DNA from: Caenorhabditis remanei
Taxonomy: Eukaryota; Nematoda; Chromadorea; Rhabditida; Rhabditidae
Assembly: GCF_010183535.1 (NCBI RefSeq)
Contig: NC_071331.1
Coordinates: 18,848,001 to 18,912,000 of the forward strand
DNA length: 64,000 nucleotides
Direction: 5' to 3'
Below, piece after piece: positions 1 through 9,474 of the stretch. A program made the translations under genes and the position numbers. The first letter of the stretch is position 1, and every line of letters starts with the position of its first letter. The notes under the pieces were generated by a model that saw only the letters and a program-made list of their open reading frames with translations, had not been told where the DNA came from and did not search any database.

Positions 1-931
1 CAAATTTTTCGTTTCATGAGGGTAGATCAAAAATTTCCTTGCAGTTCTTACTCGGAGTCTGGGAGACTGTGCACAGTGCTGTTAGGTGATTTATTTTTCT
101 CCATCTTTTATATGTCTTTCAGAAATTTCCCTTTCCTTTCAAATTCAGTTAAATTTCCTTCTGTTTCAAAAGTTGTTTAATGGATGTTAACTGGTTTTGA
201 CACTGCTCTAGAAATTTTCAATTTTTCAAACTTTTGAATTTTGTTTGGTAGGGAATTCAAAAATTTCACTGTTTCCAGAAAATCTCAAAACTAGTATTTT
301 GGTTTTCACATCGCTGAAAGTTGGGTCCTCTGATTGTGTTTCCAAATATATTTTGAGTTCAACCACAATTTTTATTACTGTTTCAGTGTTTTTATTTGTT
401 TTCAAGATGTATTATTCAAACCAATAGAATTGAAGAAAGCATACTTATTTGATTGAATCAAAATGATATAGGATTATTACTGTTTCAATTGGCATTTGTT
501 ATAATTCGTCGTGTCGAACTAGGTTGTTAATTGGAGAAATTCGTTCATATTTTCTACATTTATGGTCCAGAATGCCTTAAACTTAATGAATTAATAGTTT
601 CTAAGATTCCGATCCATTGCCTCAAAATTTTTTAAGAAAAAATTCACCTAAAGAAATACCGTAAATTCATTATTTGTCATCAGCTGCTTCCACTGAGATT
701 AGTACTGTTTCAAACGGTTCCAATATTTTACACAATATTTTTTAGCAACATTACTCTCTTGCTACAATGCTTTACTAAAATCTTATTTTACTGTTTCATT
801 CCCATTATCTGACACGCTCTTGAATTTTTCTTCTCAGTTCCGCTAATTTTGCATTATTTTCCCCTACCCTCATCAAATTCCATATTTTCAGGGTCCCCAG
901 TTTTCTCCACACATCTCTTCTTCACCAGAAC
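1..931. other. Intergenic, no gene seen
   Basis: I see no convincing coding exon here. The stretch is AT-rich and carries scattered copies of ACTGTTTCA and its complement, which recur through the first 16 kb. The last 100 bases before position 932 are likely promoter and 5' UTR of the next gene. Confidence 0.5.
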
Positions 932-1886
932 ATGTCTTCTACCTCCTCCTCCTCATCTACTGTCTCATTCTTCTTCATCACACTGATTCTCGTGTCAGTA
1001 TGTACTGCAAATTTGGCCACAGGAAGGTAAGACTTTTTCTCTGTTTCAAAACTTTTCCATATATTTTAGTGAATTAGATCTTCTTAGTTTGTGGTGGAAT
1101 TCGCTACATAAAGTTGAAGTTTCAAAACAGTAAGTATTTTCACATTTTCAGAGCGTCGCTCCGCCCATCAGCTGGAAAACGGAGTGCAGCTGTTTTGGTG
1201 GGAAGAACACCTGCACACTACTATCAATTGGCAACTGCAAAGAGATTCGAGAATGGTTAGTCATAGAAAAAGGGGATTGAAGATTGGAAGGGTAGTCTGA
1301 AACAGTGGAATGAACCATTTATCAGCTCGGCACTGTTCTGACAACTGCGCTCCACCGAAATGTCCTTGAGGAATGTACCTTTTTCTCTGAGTCTCTCTAT
1401 TTCGCACACAATTTCTTTCGGTTTCTGTAGAGCGCGGTTGTGAGAAGCGTGGCGTGCTGATATGTTTCAAATGGGAACATAAATCTAAAATAGGGAGTAA
1501 TGTCCCTAATTGTTTTCAAGAGATTATAAACTGGGTTTGATTAATGATGTTACTGAAAATACACAGACTGAAAATGACTTCAACTGATCAAAAATGATTT
1601 TACTTGCATTGCACCATTTATTCCGCTTTATTTCAACTTTTAGTATTAACAACAAACTAGTTTTCTTCTGTTTCAAAAAAAAAGATATATTTATTGATTC
1701 TATCAAAAGATCAGTTTGTAGATGTTTGCAAAATCTCCATTTTCCATATAAAAATGAATTTCAGAACTAACATGCAACATGCACACAATGTCCATCCTGG
1801 ATGCCCGTTACCAACAACTTCAAGAGGAAATCGAAGAAATTATTGAGTTGATGGAGGCATGTCAGACGATTCGAGCAGTCAATTAA
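932..1886 (+). CDS. Secreted neuropeptide-like precursor, 106 aa
   Basis: Exons 932-1026, 1152-1255 and 1765-1886 join in frame through GT/TTTCAG introns to give 106 aa. The protein starts with a Ser-rich stretch and a hydrophobic signal peptide (about residues 11-26, FFFITLILVSV). It then has Arg32 and two dibasic KR sites (41-42 and 62-63). Gly40 before the first KR is the usual donor for C-terminal amidation, so a short peptide ending in PSA-amide and a 19-residue peptide (43-61) could be released. The C-terminal third (about 75-102) is rich in Glu, Leu and Gln and could form a helix or coiled coil. This layout fits a small neuropeptide or peptide-hormone precursor, but I do not recognise a named nlp or flp family. 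Intron 2 holds a 139-bp MITE. The gene's 3' end is partly duplicated downstream. Confidence 0.62.
1322..1460. mobile_element. Palindromic MITE family 1, copy 1
   Basis: A 139-bp foldback element begins TCAGCTCGGCACTGTTCTGA and ends with the inverted complement (...GGCGTGCTGA). TA dinucleotides flank it at 1320-1321 and 1461-1462, consistent with TA target duplication as in Tc1/mariner-driven MITEs. It lies in intron 2 of the peptide-precursor gene. Related copies are at 7738-7875 and 61438-61576. Confidence 0.8.
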
Positions 1887-2129
1887 TTGTAATTAATACC
1901 GATGTAAAAAGATTCCAAGAAAATCCATGAGAGAGAAATCAAAAAGTACAAGGTTCATTTTGTGTCACAGTTTCATATTTTAAATGTCAATGAATAATTC
2001 AATTTGTCTGTCTGTGTGTCCGTATGATCCAGAAGTGAAAACTCAAATTTTGTTTGTGTTCAAAAAACGTTTTAAGATAAAAATGCTTCGAAACGGAACG
2101 AAAATTTATAGAGTTTGCCTAAGAAATAA

Positions 2130-2416
2130 CTCATCCAGATTCTGAAGCATTCCGGATAATTTTTTTTTCAAAAGATCAGCATTTCAATTACTCAAAAAAA
2201 GTTTGTTTGAAATAATTAAAACATCAGAAACAGCAAAAATTGCAAATGTTTCCAAGGTTTTTGTTTCGACCTCGCAACACGAACAACGAATACTCTGAAA
2301 TTAATTTCAATTTCTGAAACAGTGAAATTTTTCTTTATTGGATGCGAACAGTGGGGTTTATAGAATTGATCACTGTTTCAAACTCTATCCATATAAATAA
2401 TTTCTTTTTTCCCGCA
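2130..2416. repeat. Duplicated segment, copy 1 (second at 3850-4190)
   Basis: The block with CAGATTCTGAAGCATTCCGG, CGCAACACGAACAA and TTCAAACTCTATCCATATAAA recurs in the same order at about 3850-4190. Both copies end in CCCGCAG. The foldback minisatellite at 2690-3655 lies between them, so it was either inserted into or grew inside a local duplication. Confidence 0.7.
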
Positions 2417-2417
2417 G

Positions 2418-2570
2418 TTGGAGGCATGTCAGACGATTCGAGCAGCCAATTCATTGTAATTAATACCGATGTAAAAAGATTCCAAGAAAATCCATGAGAG
2501 AGAAATCAAAAAGTACAAGGTTCATTTTGTGTCACAGTTTCATATTTCAAATTTCAATGAACAATTCAAT
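2418..2570 (+). pseudogene. Duplicated 3' end of the peptide-precursor gene
   Basis: This segment repeats 1853-2005 almost exactly. It covers the last coding bases of exon 3 (GGAGGCATGTCAGACGATTC), the stop region and the 3' flank. The stop codon TAA is changed (AATTAATT becomes AATTCATT). It follows a CCCGCAG acceptor-like site. No upstream exons accompany it, so it is probably a dead partial duplicate, though use as an alternative last exon cannot be excluded. Confidence 0.7.
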
Positions 2571-2689
2571 TTGTCTGTCTGTGTGTCCGTTTGTCCGGGG
2601 GATGATCCAGACGTTTTAAGATAAAACGTTTTAAGATAAAAATGCTTTGAAACGGAATGAAATTCATAGAAAAAAAAGGCTCTATTACA

Positions 2690-3655
2690 GTTTAGAAGTC
2701 CTTTGAAAACTTGAACGTCCCTTAAAACACTTAGACGTCCCTTAAAACACTTAGACGTCCCTTGAAACACTTAGACGTCCCTTAAAACACTTAGACGTCC
2801 CTTAAAACACTTAGACGTCCCTTAAAACACTTAGACGTCCCTTAAAACACTTAGACGTCCCTTAAAACACTTAGACGTCCCTTAAAACACTTAGACGTCC
2901 CTTAAAACATTTAGACGTCCTTTGAGGCCCAAATTTTTTTCCTGTAAATTGAAACGTCCTTTGGAATGTTTAAACGTCCCAAAAAACATTTAGACGTCCC
3001 AAAAAACATTTAAACGTCCTTTGAAATCCGAAAAATTGTCGGAAAAATTAAGACGTCCCAAAAATTATTTAGACGTCCCAAAAAATGTTTAGACGTCCCA
3101 AAAAATATTTAGACGTCCCAAAAAAAATTTAGACGTCCCTTTAAATCCCAAAATTTGGTGTTAAATATTTAGACGTCCCAAAAAATGTTTAGACGTCCCA
3201 AAAAATAATTAGACGTCCCAAAAAATGTTTAGACGTCCCTTCAACACTAAAAGCCACTGAAAGTGTTCGAGGGACGTCTAAACATTTTTTGGGACGTCTA
3301 ATTATTTTTTGGGACGTCTAAATATTTAAAACCAAATTTTGGGATATCAAAGGACGTCTAAATTTTTTTTGGGACGTCTAAATTTTTTTTGGGACGTCTA
3401 AACATTTTTTGGGACGTCTAAATGTTTTTTGGGACGTCTAAATATTATTTATCATAATGTGGGATATCAAAGGACGTCTAAACTATTTTTGGGACGTCTA
3501 AACATTTTTTGGGACGTCTAAATAATTTTTGGGACGTCCAATTATTCGAAACCTAATTCTGGGACGTCAAAGGACGTCTAAATGTTTTAAGGGACGTCTA
3601 TATGTTTTTTGGGACGTCTAAACATTTTTTGGGACGTCTAAACATTTCGGACGAC
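2690..3655. repeat. Foldback minisatellite built on GACGTCCC
   Basis: The left half (2690-3240) is a tandem array of about 20-bp units with GACGTCCC, first CTTAAAACACTTAGACGTCC and then AGACGTCCCAAAAAATNTTT. The right half (3260-3655) carries the reverse complement (GGGACGTCTAAACATTTTTT). The whole forms a roughly 1-kb imperfect palindrome around 3250. No transposase is encoded. Confidence 0.92.
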
Positions 3656-3849
3656 TTTTGGGTCCCCTTGGGAGTTCTTTGGAGACGTCACTTTCAAACA
3701 CCCTATAAATTTGCTCATAGGTACTTTCGACTACACAGATTCCATTTCTGCAGTCCAAACCTGCTAAATGTCTCTGCGAACCGAGTTATGAGCTCTCAAA
3801 CTTTTCATATGGCTTTGAAAGCGGCGCTTTTAAAGACTTCCCTTGTGAG

Positions 3850-4190
3850 AAATGACTCATTCAGATTCTGAAGCATTCCGGGTAAAATTAATTTTTTACT
3901 GCTTCAAAGGATTTTGGACTTTTTTATAGAAAATAAAGTGATAATTTGGCGATCATCTTTTTTCTAGGTTTATTAATATTGATAGCATTTTTGTTTAAAA
4001 AATCTAAATCAGTTCAATTGTTTGTTGAAGAAGACGATCTCGCAACACGAACAATGAATACTCTGGAATTAATTTCATTTTCTGAAACAGTGATATTTTT
4101 CTTTATTAGATTATTCGAACAGTGGGGTTTATAGAATTGTTCACTGTTTCAAACTCTATCCATATAAATCATTTCTTGTTTCCCGCAGTG
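3850..4190. repeat. Duplicated segment, copy 2
   Basis: Second copy of the block at 2130-2416, with scattered substitutions. It ends with TTTCCCGCAG at about 4188. No coding sequence follows this acceptor-like site. Confidence 0.7.
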
Positions 4191-5122
4191 GAAGCCCACC
4201 ATTATCTTCTAAACTTACAACATTTGGTTTTCCTAATTAGAAAATGTAGGCCAGTTCCTTAATCAAGTTATGAAAAATTACATCACCTAGATAAGATTTT
4301 AGAAACAGTAAAAGTATTGCTTTAGAAACAACTTTCACATCTGCTCGGTTTTTTGAAGCGCAGGTTCTGAAACATTAGTTTTCTGCTTCGAAAAAAAACC
4401 ATTAATTTATGGCATTCTTGTGATTGACGGGCGGGCCCGGATGGAATTTTTTTTTGAATTTTAATACTCCAAAAATAATTTTCAAGCAGTTTTTATCACT
4501 TAAATTCGCTGTCGATCTACTTTAAATTTTTCGAAATTAAGCTCAAAATGCCCCCAAAACTCCTTTTTCAAAAATTACTTCTGAAAAACAATGTTTTTCG
4601 GGAAAAATCGATGTTTGCTTGGGAAATTCGAATTTTGATGGACGGCTGTACGACTACTTGAGATAAGAAAAACATTAAAAAATGTTTAAAAACTGGACAA
4701 TCTATTGGGAGATCGTCAGTAAAATTATAGTTTTCTGAAGAAGCAACTCTCCGAAAAATTATTTTCTGTTTCACACACTCAGCATGTAAACGTATATTTG
4801 TTTGCAATAGTTCTTCGTCCATTGGAAGGTCAAAATTTAAAATTATGTTTATTTTCTAAATAAGAATAGATTTTAACTTTCTTTCAGACGTCAAATAATA
4901 AAAAAGGAACGAATATTTTTTACTGTTTCTCCGAATACACAAGAGAATTAAAACATATGTGAAAAGCAACCTGTAGGATCTTCATATTTATTACAAATTC
5001 AAAAACAAGTTTCTTTTTAAAAATACAACAAAATGTACACAAGAAATCCCGTATCAACAATGCTCTCTACCAGCTTTTTTCAGACTAGATTTTTCAGTTG
5101 TTCCCTTCCAAAAACTACATTT
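4191..5122. other. Intergenic, 3' flank of the CDC50 gene
   Basis: No supported gene. It probably holds the 3' UTR of the minus-strand CDC50-family gene near 4980-5122. The GGGCGGGCCCGG at 4429-4440 is an isolated GC-rich patch in AT-rich sequence. Confidence 0.45.
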
Positions 5123-8100
5123 TCAAGTGGGATGAACTCTAGAAAGTCTCTGTTTCAACCACATTAGAATGAACAGAATAGTGACTAGAAGGAGGAAAGT
5201 TCCAACGACCAAATAGATGACAGGAAGGAATAGATTACGAGGGCCAACCCAGTTTTCAGAAGCAATTATGAATGATTTGTCTCCGTCGTACATGTCCACT
5301 GGGTAGTCTGAAAATTAAAGAATTTTGGAAACAAATAAGGTTTTTCTAGGTTACAGTAACCCAGAAGGATATTGTTTTGGCTGGATTTTTTTTGGGAAAT
5401 TACGCTGCGTGGCGAATGTCCACGACGCCGCAGCAAATTTGAAATTAAAAAAATGGGCGGAGTTTTAAGTTGCAACTCCGCCTCAAACTTTTTTTTAAAA
5501 AATTTTTTCACAGGTTGCTTAATTTTGTGATCATTTTTTTGGGTAGAGAGAGCCGGCTTTTATGTCTTTTTAAAATCATACCAAAGCAAAAACTTCGAAA
5601 AATAAACGGATTCGGGACTTATATATTTCAGAAAAGATTGTGCGGCGGAGTTGCTTGTCTTGAAACTCCGCCCATTTCCCATCGAAAATTTTTCCATCGA
5701 AAATTTCTTCCGCGGAATCGGTGTTGACTCTCCACATGACCTGTGCCGGGATTACTGTAGGACTATACCATCCGAAAATTGTAAAAGATGAGGACTTTGC
5801 CTGTCCAATTAACACATGAGATTCCAATTCGTGTTAAAAATTGTTTGAAACAGAATTAATAAAGAAATCAAAACTCACTATAATTAATGACCAATTGATA
5901 GGTTCCTCTCGGCAACCCGTTACTGAACATATCTACCTGAAACAGAATAATTTACCCTTTCAAATCTTTCCTATCTCCTTTCGTACCTGTTTATTCAACA
6001 CTCGATACAATTTTCTAAACTTTGGAAGGGCCGCCACTTTCATCCAAACCATAAAATCGATATTCTCAAAGCCAATACCAACGTCAGGATCAGTACTATT
6101 TACTCCCAGTTGACATATTGGATATCTCCATGCCGGGGGTTGGATTGTGCCCTGAAATTTTGAATGCATTGATGGGGAAAATTGCAGTGACTTTTCTGTG
6201 ATACAGAAACTTTTAGAACTGCTTTGAAACAGAACTTATTGTTTTCTGTTTCAATACTTCTATAAATTTTTTATCTCACTGTCAGATCTGGTAACTAGTA
6301 GATTTCGAATGCAAAATGCAACCACCTACCTGAAAAACATCGCAAAGTGTCTGATTGGCAGCTCTCACTGGATTTCGAAACTTTCGTTTCATTTCGGTTT
6401 CTCCTAGTACTCCACGTGTAGTCCACGGTACTCGAGTCGTTCCATTTGTAGTGCCATTCATGTAGAATAGTTGGAAAGTGTCTGAAATGATTATATTATT
6501 TGAGTGAGTGGTTAGCCATCGGCCGAAGGGTAATAGAGAAAATAAACAAGACAACTATGTACAAAACATTCGAATTCAAAAAGTGGGTGTTGACGATTTG
6601 ATGGATTAACTATACGTATCAGTTTCTATGAAAGAAATATTTTTGAAACGGTACATTTTAATAAATATAGAATTGAAGGGATAACGTGATTATTAAAAGA
6701 AAAATATTTTGAACCTGTAAGAAGTTCAATTTTTTTGTTTGAGAATTCCAAGTAGAATGTAATCAATAAACAAACTACTATTAGTATTTTCTCTGAAACA
6801 GCAAGTTTCTGAATTTCGATAGCAAATAGCGTAAAACCTGTATTATAACGGCATGCCGTTGTTTTTTCAACTGACTTCCTGAAAATTTTTTGGGTTTTTG
6901 AGATCGTTACAATACGGTTGCAGTTCTATTAGAGGTGCCGCTATAATACAGTTTATACGGTATCTGATTCGAACAAAATTCCATTGTCCCGTTTTTTTCT
7001 ATATTTCTGTGAAACTGTAACTTTTTTGAGATTAGTCACTGATAGAAAAACTAAAAATGTCAACTATGGAAAGAAAACAAATTCAAAAAGTGGGGATGGA
7101 CAATTTGGTAGATTAACTATACGTACCAGTTTCTTTGAAAGAAATATTCTTGAAACGGTACATTTTTAAAAATCCTGTGACAATGATATAATTGAAGAAG
7201 GGACAGCGTGCAAATTGTTAGAAAAAATGTTTGAAACTGTAAGTCACTAGACAAAATACCATGCTTCGCTTTGAGTAGTCTCTCTGAAACAGAAAATTTC
7301 TGGAAAAAGCGAAATTAAAAAATGTCCCCGAACACGTTTTATTTTTATAAGGTTTTGAAACCCGGAAACCGTAAAGTCTATTAGCTAATCAAAATCAATT
7401 TAGGCACCCAATTTTTACCTTTTCCCTTCTAAATCCTCACCATTAAACATGGAATTCGCAACAAATCCACATGGAGCAATCGGAACTTTTGTCCCATTCA
7501 CATCCACGTATTGCAATGGATCACATCCATCTATTTCATTTATTTTCCCTCTCAACTGCTGATCGTTTCGAGAATTAAAGTACAATCGATTGTTCTGGTA
7601 GAACTTGTTGAGTCCGTAGTAGAATTTTATGTCGCCCTGAAAAGATGGATTGTTAATTATTTCGGAAATTATGTCAGCTTCTAAACTTTCTATATTATTC
7701 TTTTTTATTTTATCTGAAACAGTATAAAACTGATTTATTCGCTCGACATAATTCTTACAACTGCGCTCCACCAAAATGCCCTGAAAAGTGTCTCTTAATC
7801 TCTGAGTCTCTCAATTCCGCACAAATTTTTTTTTGTATTCGGTAGAGCGTGGTTGTAAGAACCGTGTCGTGAGAATATAATCCTGTAAGCTGAAAAACTA
7901 ACGTTCCAGAAATTACGTCGGAATTTCCAGAATATTTAATTACCTGACAGTATAGATACCAGAAATGCGGACATAATAAAAATAGATGTACAGATATTTT
8001 ACTTACATCCAAAACAATTGTTTTCCTAATTCTCAAAATATTCTGGAAACAGAAAAAAAATGATACTGCTTCACAACTAAGACTAAGAGAAACAAGATAT

Positions 8101-8618
8101 CCCCTCAAACCGTTATCTGAGTCGTCTATATATCTTTTCATTTCTACAGTAACCCACCGTATAATCCTGATCCAGAATAATATTATACGCGCATTGGAAT
8201 GTCTCATTTCTCATTTCACTTCTCAAAACTCTCTCTACTTGAGTTCCATTCGGAAGGGTGCAATTCGTGTAGAGTACCTCTTGTTCCAAAGCTGAAAATT
8301 GCATGGGTCTGGCGCACCTCTGCCGCGTTTCTCACTTACACCCCTGATGTCCGAAAAAGAGTGCAATTCCCATTGCCAGTGTGGCTAATCCTGTGATTAG
8401 AGTAACCGGAATGGCAGATGTGATACTGTAGTGGGGGCGGAGTGCAGGCAGTTTTTGCTGCTTCCATGCTGTGTCTGTAATCTTTTTTAATTTCAGAACT
8501 CAGAGTATTGAAAGATCATCCAATCACTCTGAAATACATGTTTCTAGTTCCAAAACGTACCCTTTGGTTGATTTTTCTTTCCACGCTGTCTCGGAAGTTT
8601 TGGAATATCATCTGGCAT
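5123..8618 (-). CDS. CDC50/TMEM30-family P4-ATPase flippase subunit, 360 aa
   Basis: Eight exons, 8618-8561, 8474-8340, 8291-8158, 7636-7441, 6481-6330, 6151-5987, 5936-5879 and 5307-5123, join in frame from ATG to TGA. CDC50 proteins escort P4-type lipid flippases from the ER and are needed for aminophospholipid flipping. Family marks are the N-terminal DTAWKQQKLPA, a first membrane segment at about residues 38-62, FYYGLNKFYQNNRLY, APCGFVANSMFN, FENIDFMVWMKVAALP, FRKLYR, WVGPRNLFLP and a last membrane segment (YLVVGTFLLLVTILF) before a short cytosolic tail. NCT and NET sites in the lumenal loop could be glycosylated. Length matches the family. C. elegans has several paralogues (chat-1 and relatives) and I cannot say which is closest. 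Introns carry a MITE (7738-7875), a duplicated block (6541-7230) and an inverted repeat (5448-5677). Confidence 0.93.
5448..5677. repeat. Inverted repeat in last CDC50 intron
   Basis: AATGGGCGGAGTTTT at the left and AAACTCCGCCCATTT at the right form terminal inverted repeats. Inner copies of GGCGGAGTT and AACTCCGCC make further hairpins. It looks like a small foldback element wholly within the intron at 5308-5878. Confidence 0.7.
6541..7230. repeat. Local duplication in CDC50 intron 4
   Basis: The segment with AATTCAAAAAGTGGG, GATTAACTATACGTA and TGAAACGGTACATTTT occurs near 6570-6660 and again near 7080-7170, with mismatches. It lies within intron 6482-7440. I see no exon in it. Confidence 0.65.
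7738..7875. mobile_element. Palindromic MITE family 1, copy 2
   Basis: A 138-bp element related to the copies at 1322-1460 and 61438-61576. It shares CTTACAACTGCGCTCCACC near the left end and GAGCGTGGTTGTAAGAACCG near the right. TA flanks it on both sides (7736-7737, 7876-7877). It lies in the CDC50 intron 7637-8157. Confidence 0.75.
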
Positions 8619-9239
8619 TTTTTGGAGGTTACTGAAAATAAAAATGAGCCCAAAAATAATATGACATAATAATTATGAAACAAGAACGACAAGAATGACG
8701 AATACACTAGTATAACAAAAAGTCATTTTGGTAATCTACAACTTATGAAACACGAAAAAAATTGTGAGTTCAAATTTTCAGGAAAATTAATTGATTTACG
8801 GTTTCAGATTATTTTTTTAACAAATGTTAGGAAAATCTCACCAATGCAGTTTTTGAAAAAATAAAATAAAATTGGAAATTTACTGTTTTCAGTATTATTA
8901 AAAACTCGGCGATTTGAACAGGAAATTGTTCTGGAACTGTGAGAAAGTTAAAATTTGTGAGCTTTCTTACTACATGTGTTATTTAAATTTCTCTAATATT
9001 GAATGGAATTAACTATTTGATGAGACAAATGTTTGTTTCTGATGAGGTATGATATCAAAAACACAATTAGTATTGCTGTTCTATACGCCTAATTGTTTTT
9101 GATTAAAAATTTTTATGTTGAAATGTTTCTGAAACAGGAACAAAATGGAAAGATTTTCACTGTTTCAGTGAGTTGATATAAGTATTCACGAATATATCAA
9201 AATTCATATTTTAGAAAAAGAGCATATCTTTTTCGAAAA
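8619..9239. repeat. CDC50 upstream region, tandem copy A
   Basis: This is the probable promoter and 5' UTR of the CDC50-family gene. Blocks such as TTTTTTGGAGGTTAC, GTAATCTACAACTT and GTGAGTTGATATAAGTATT recur in the same order at about 12545-13230 and 13240-13990. Copy A is cut by the LINE inserted at 9240. Confidence 0.75.
9227..9239 (+). repeat. Left target-site duplication of the LINE
   Basis: TCTTTTTCGAAAA here is repeated exactly at 12499-12511. The two copies bracket the LINE and fix its ends. Confidence 0.82.
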
Positions 9240-9240
9240 A

Positions 9241-9474
9241 AAACGCAAGGCGGAGGTAACATTCTGCAAAAATGCCTCCATTCGACCGGATCTGTCAAAG
9301 CCGGAATTGATCAAGTATCGGAATGCTTGGAAGAAAGCCATCGAACTGAACAATCAGGAAAAGCAAAGAATTTACACCGTTCGAAATCTGGAAGTTGTCA
9401 AGATAACCTACAAAAAAGATCAGGTGCCATGGGCTTGGGAAATCAGAGAGCAAAAGGCAAGCCCTGCTCATTAG
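9241..9474 (+). pseudogene. LINE ORF1, C-terminal remnant
   Basis: The frame starting at 9241 is open to TAG at 9472-9474 and encodes about 77 hydrophilic residues with RPDLSKPELIKYRNAWKKAI. This resembles the C-terminal tail of LINE ORF1 proteins. It has no start codon because the element is truncated just upstream. It overlaps ORF2, which lies in the -1 frame, so in a full-length element ORF2 might be reached by frameshift or re-initiation. Confidence 0.6.

Noticed and set aside
2690..3655. CRISPR-like array
   Set aside because: Units are contiguous with no unique spacers, the array is inverted halfway, and the sequence is eukaryotic.
5266..5827. Open frames on both strands in the last CDC50 intron
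   Set aside because: They translate a GGCGGAGTT inverted repeat. The exon at 5307-5123 completes the CDC50 C-terminus in phase without them.
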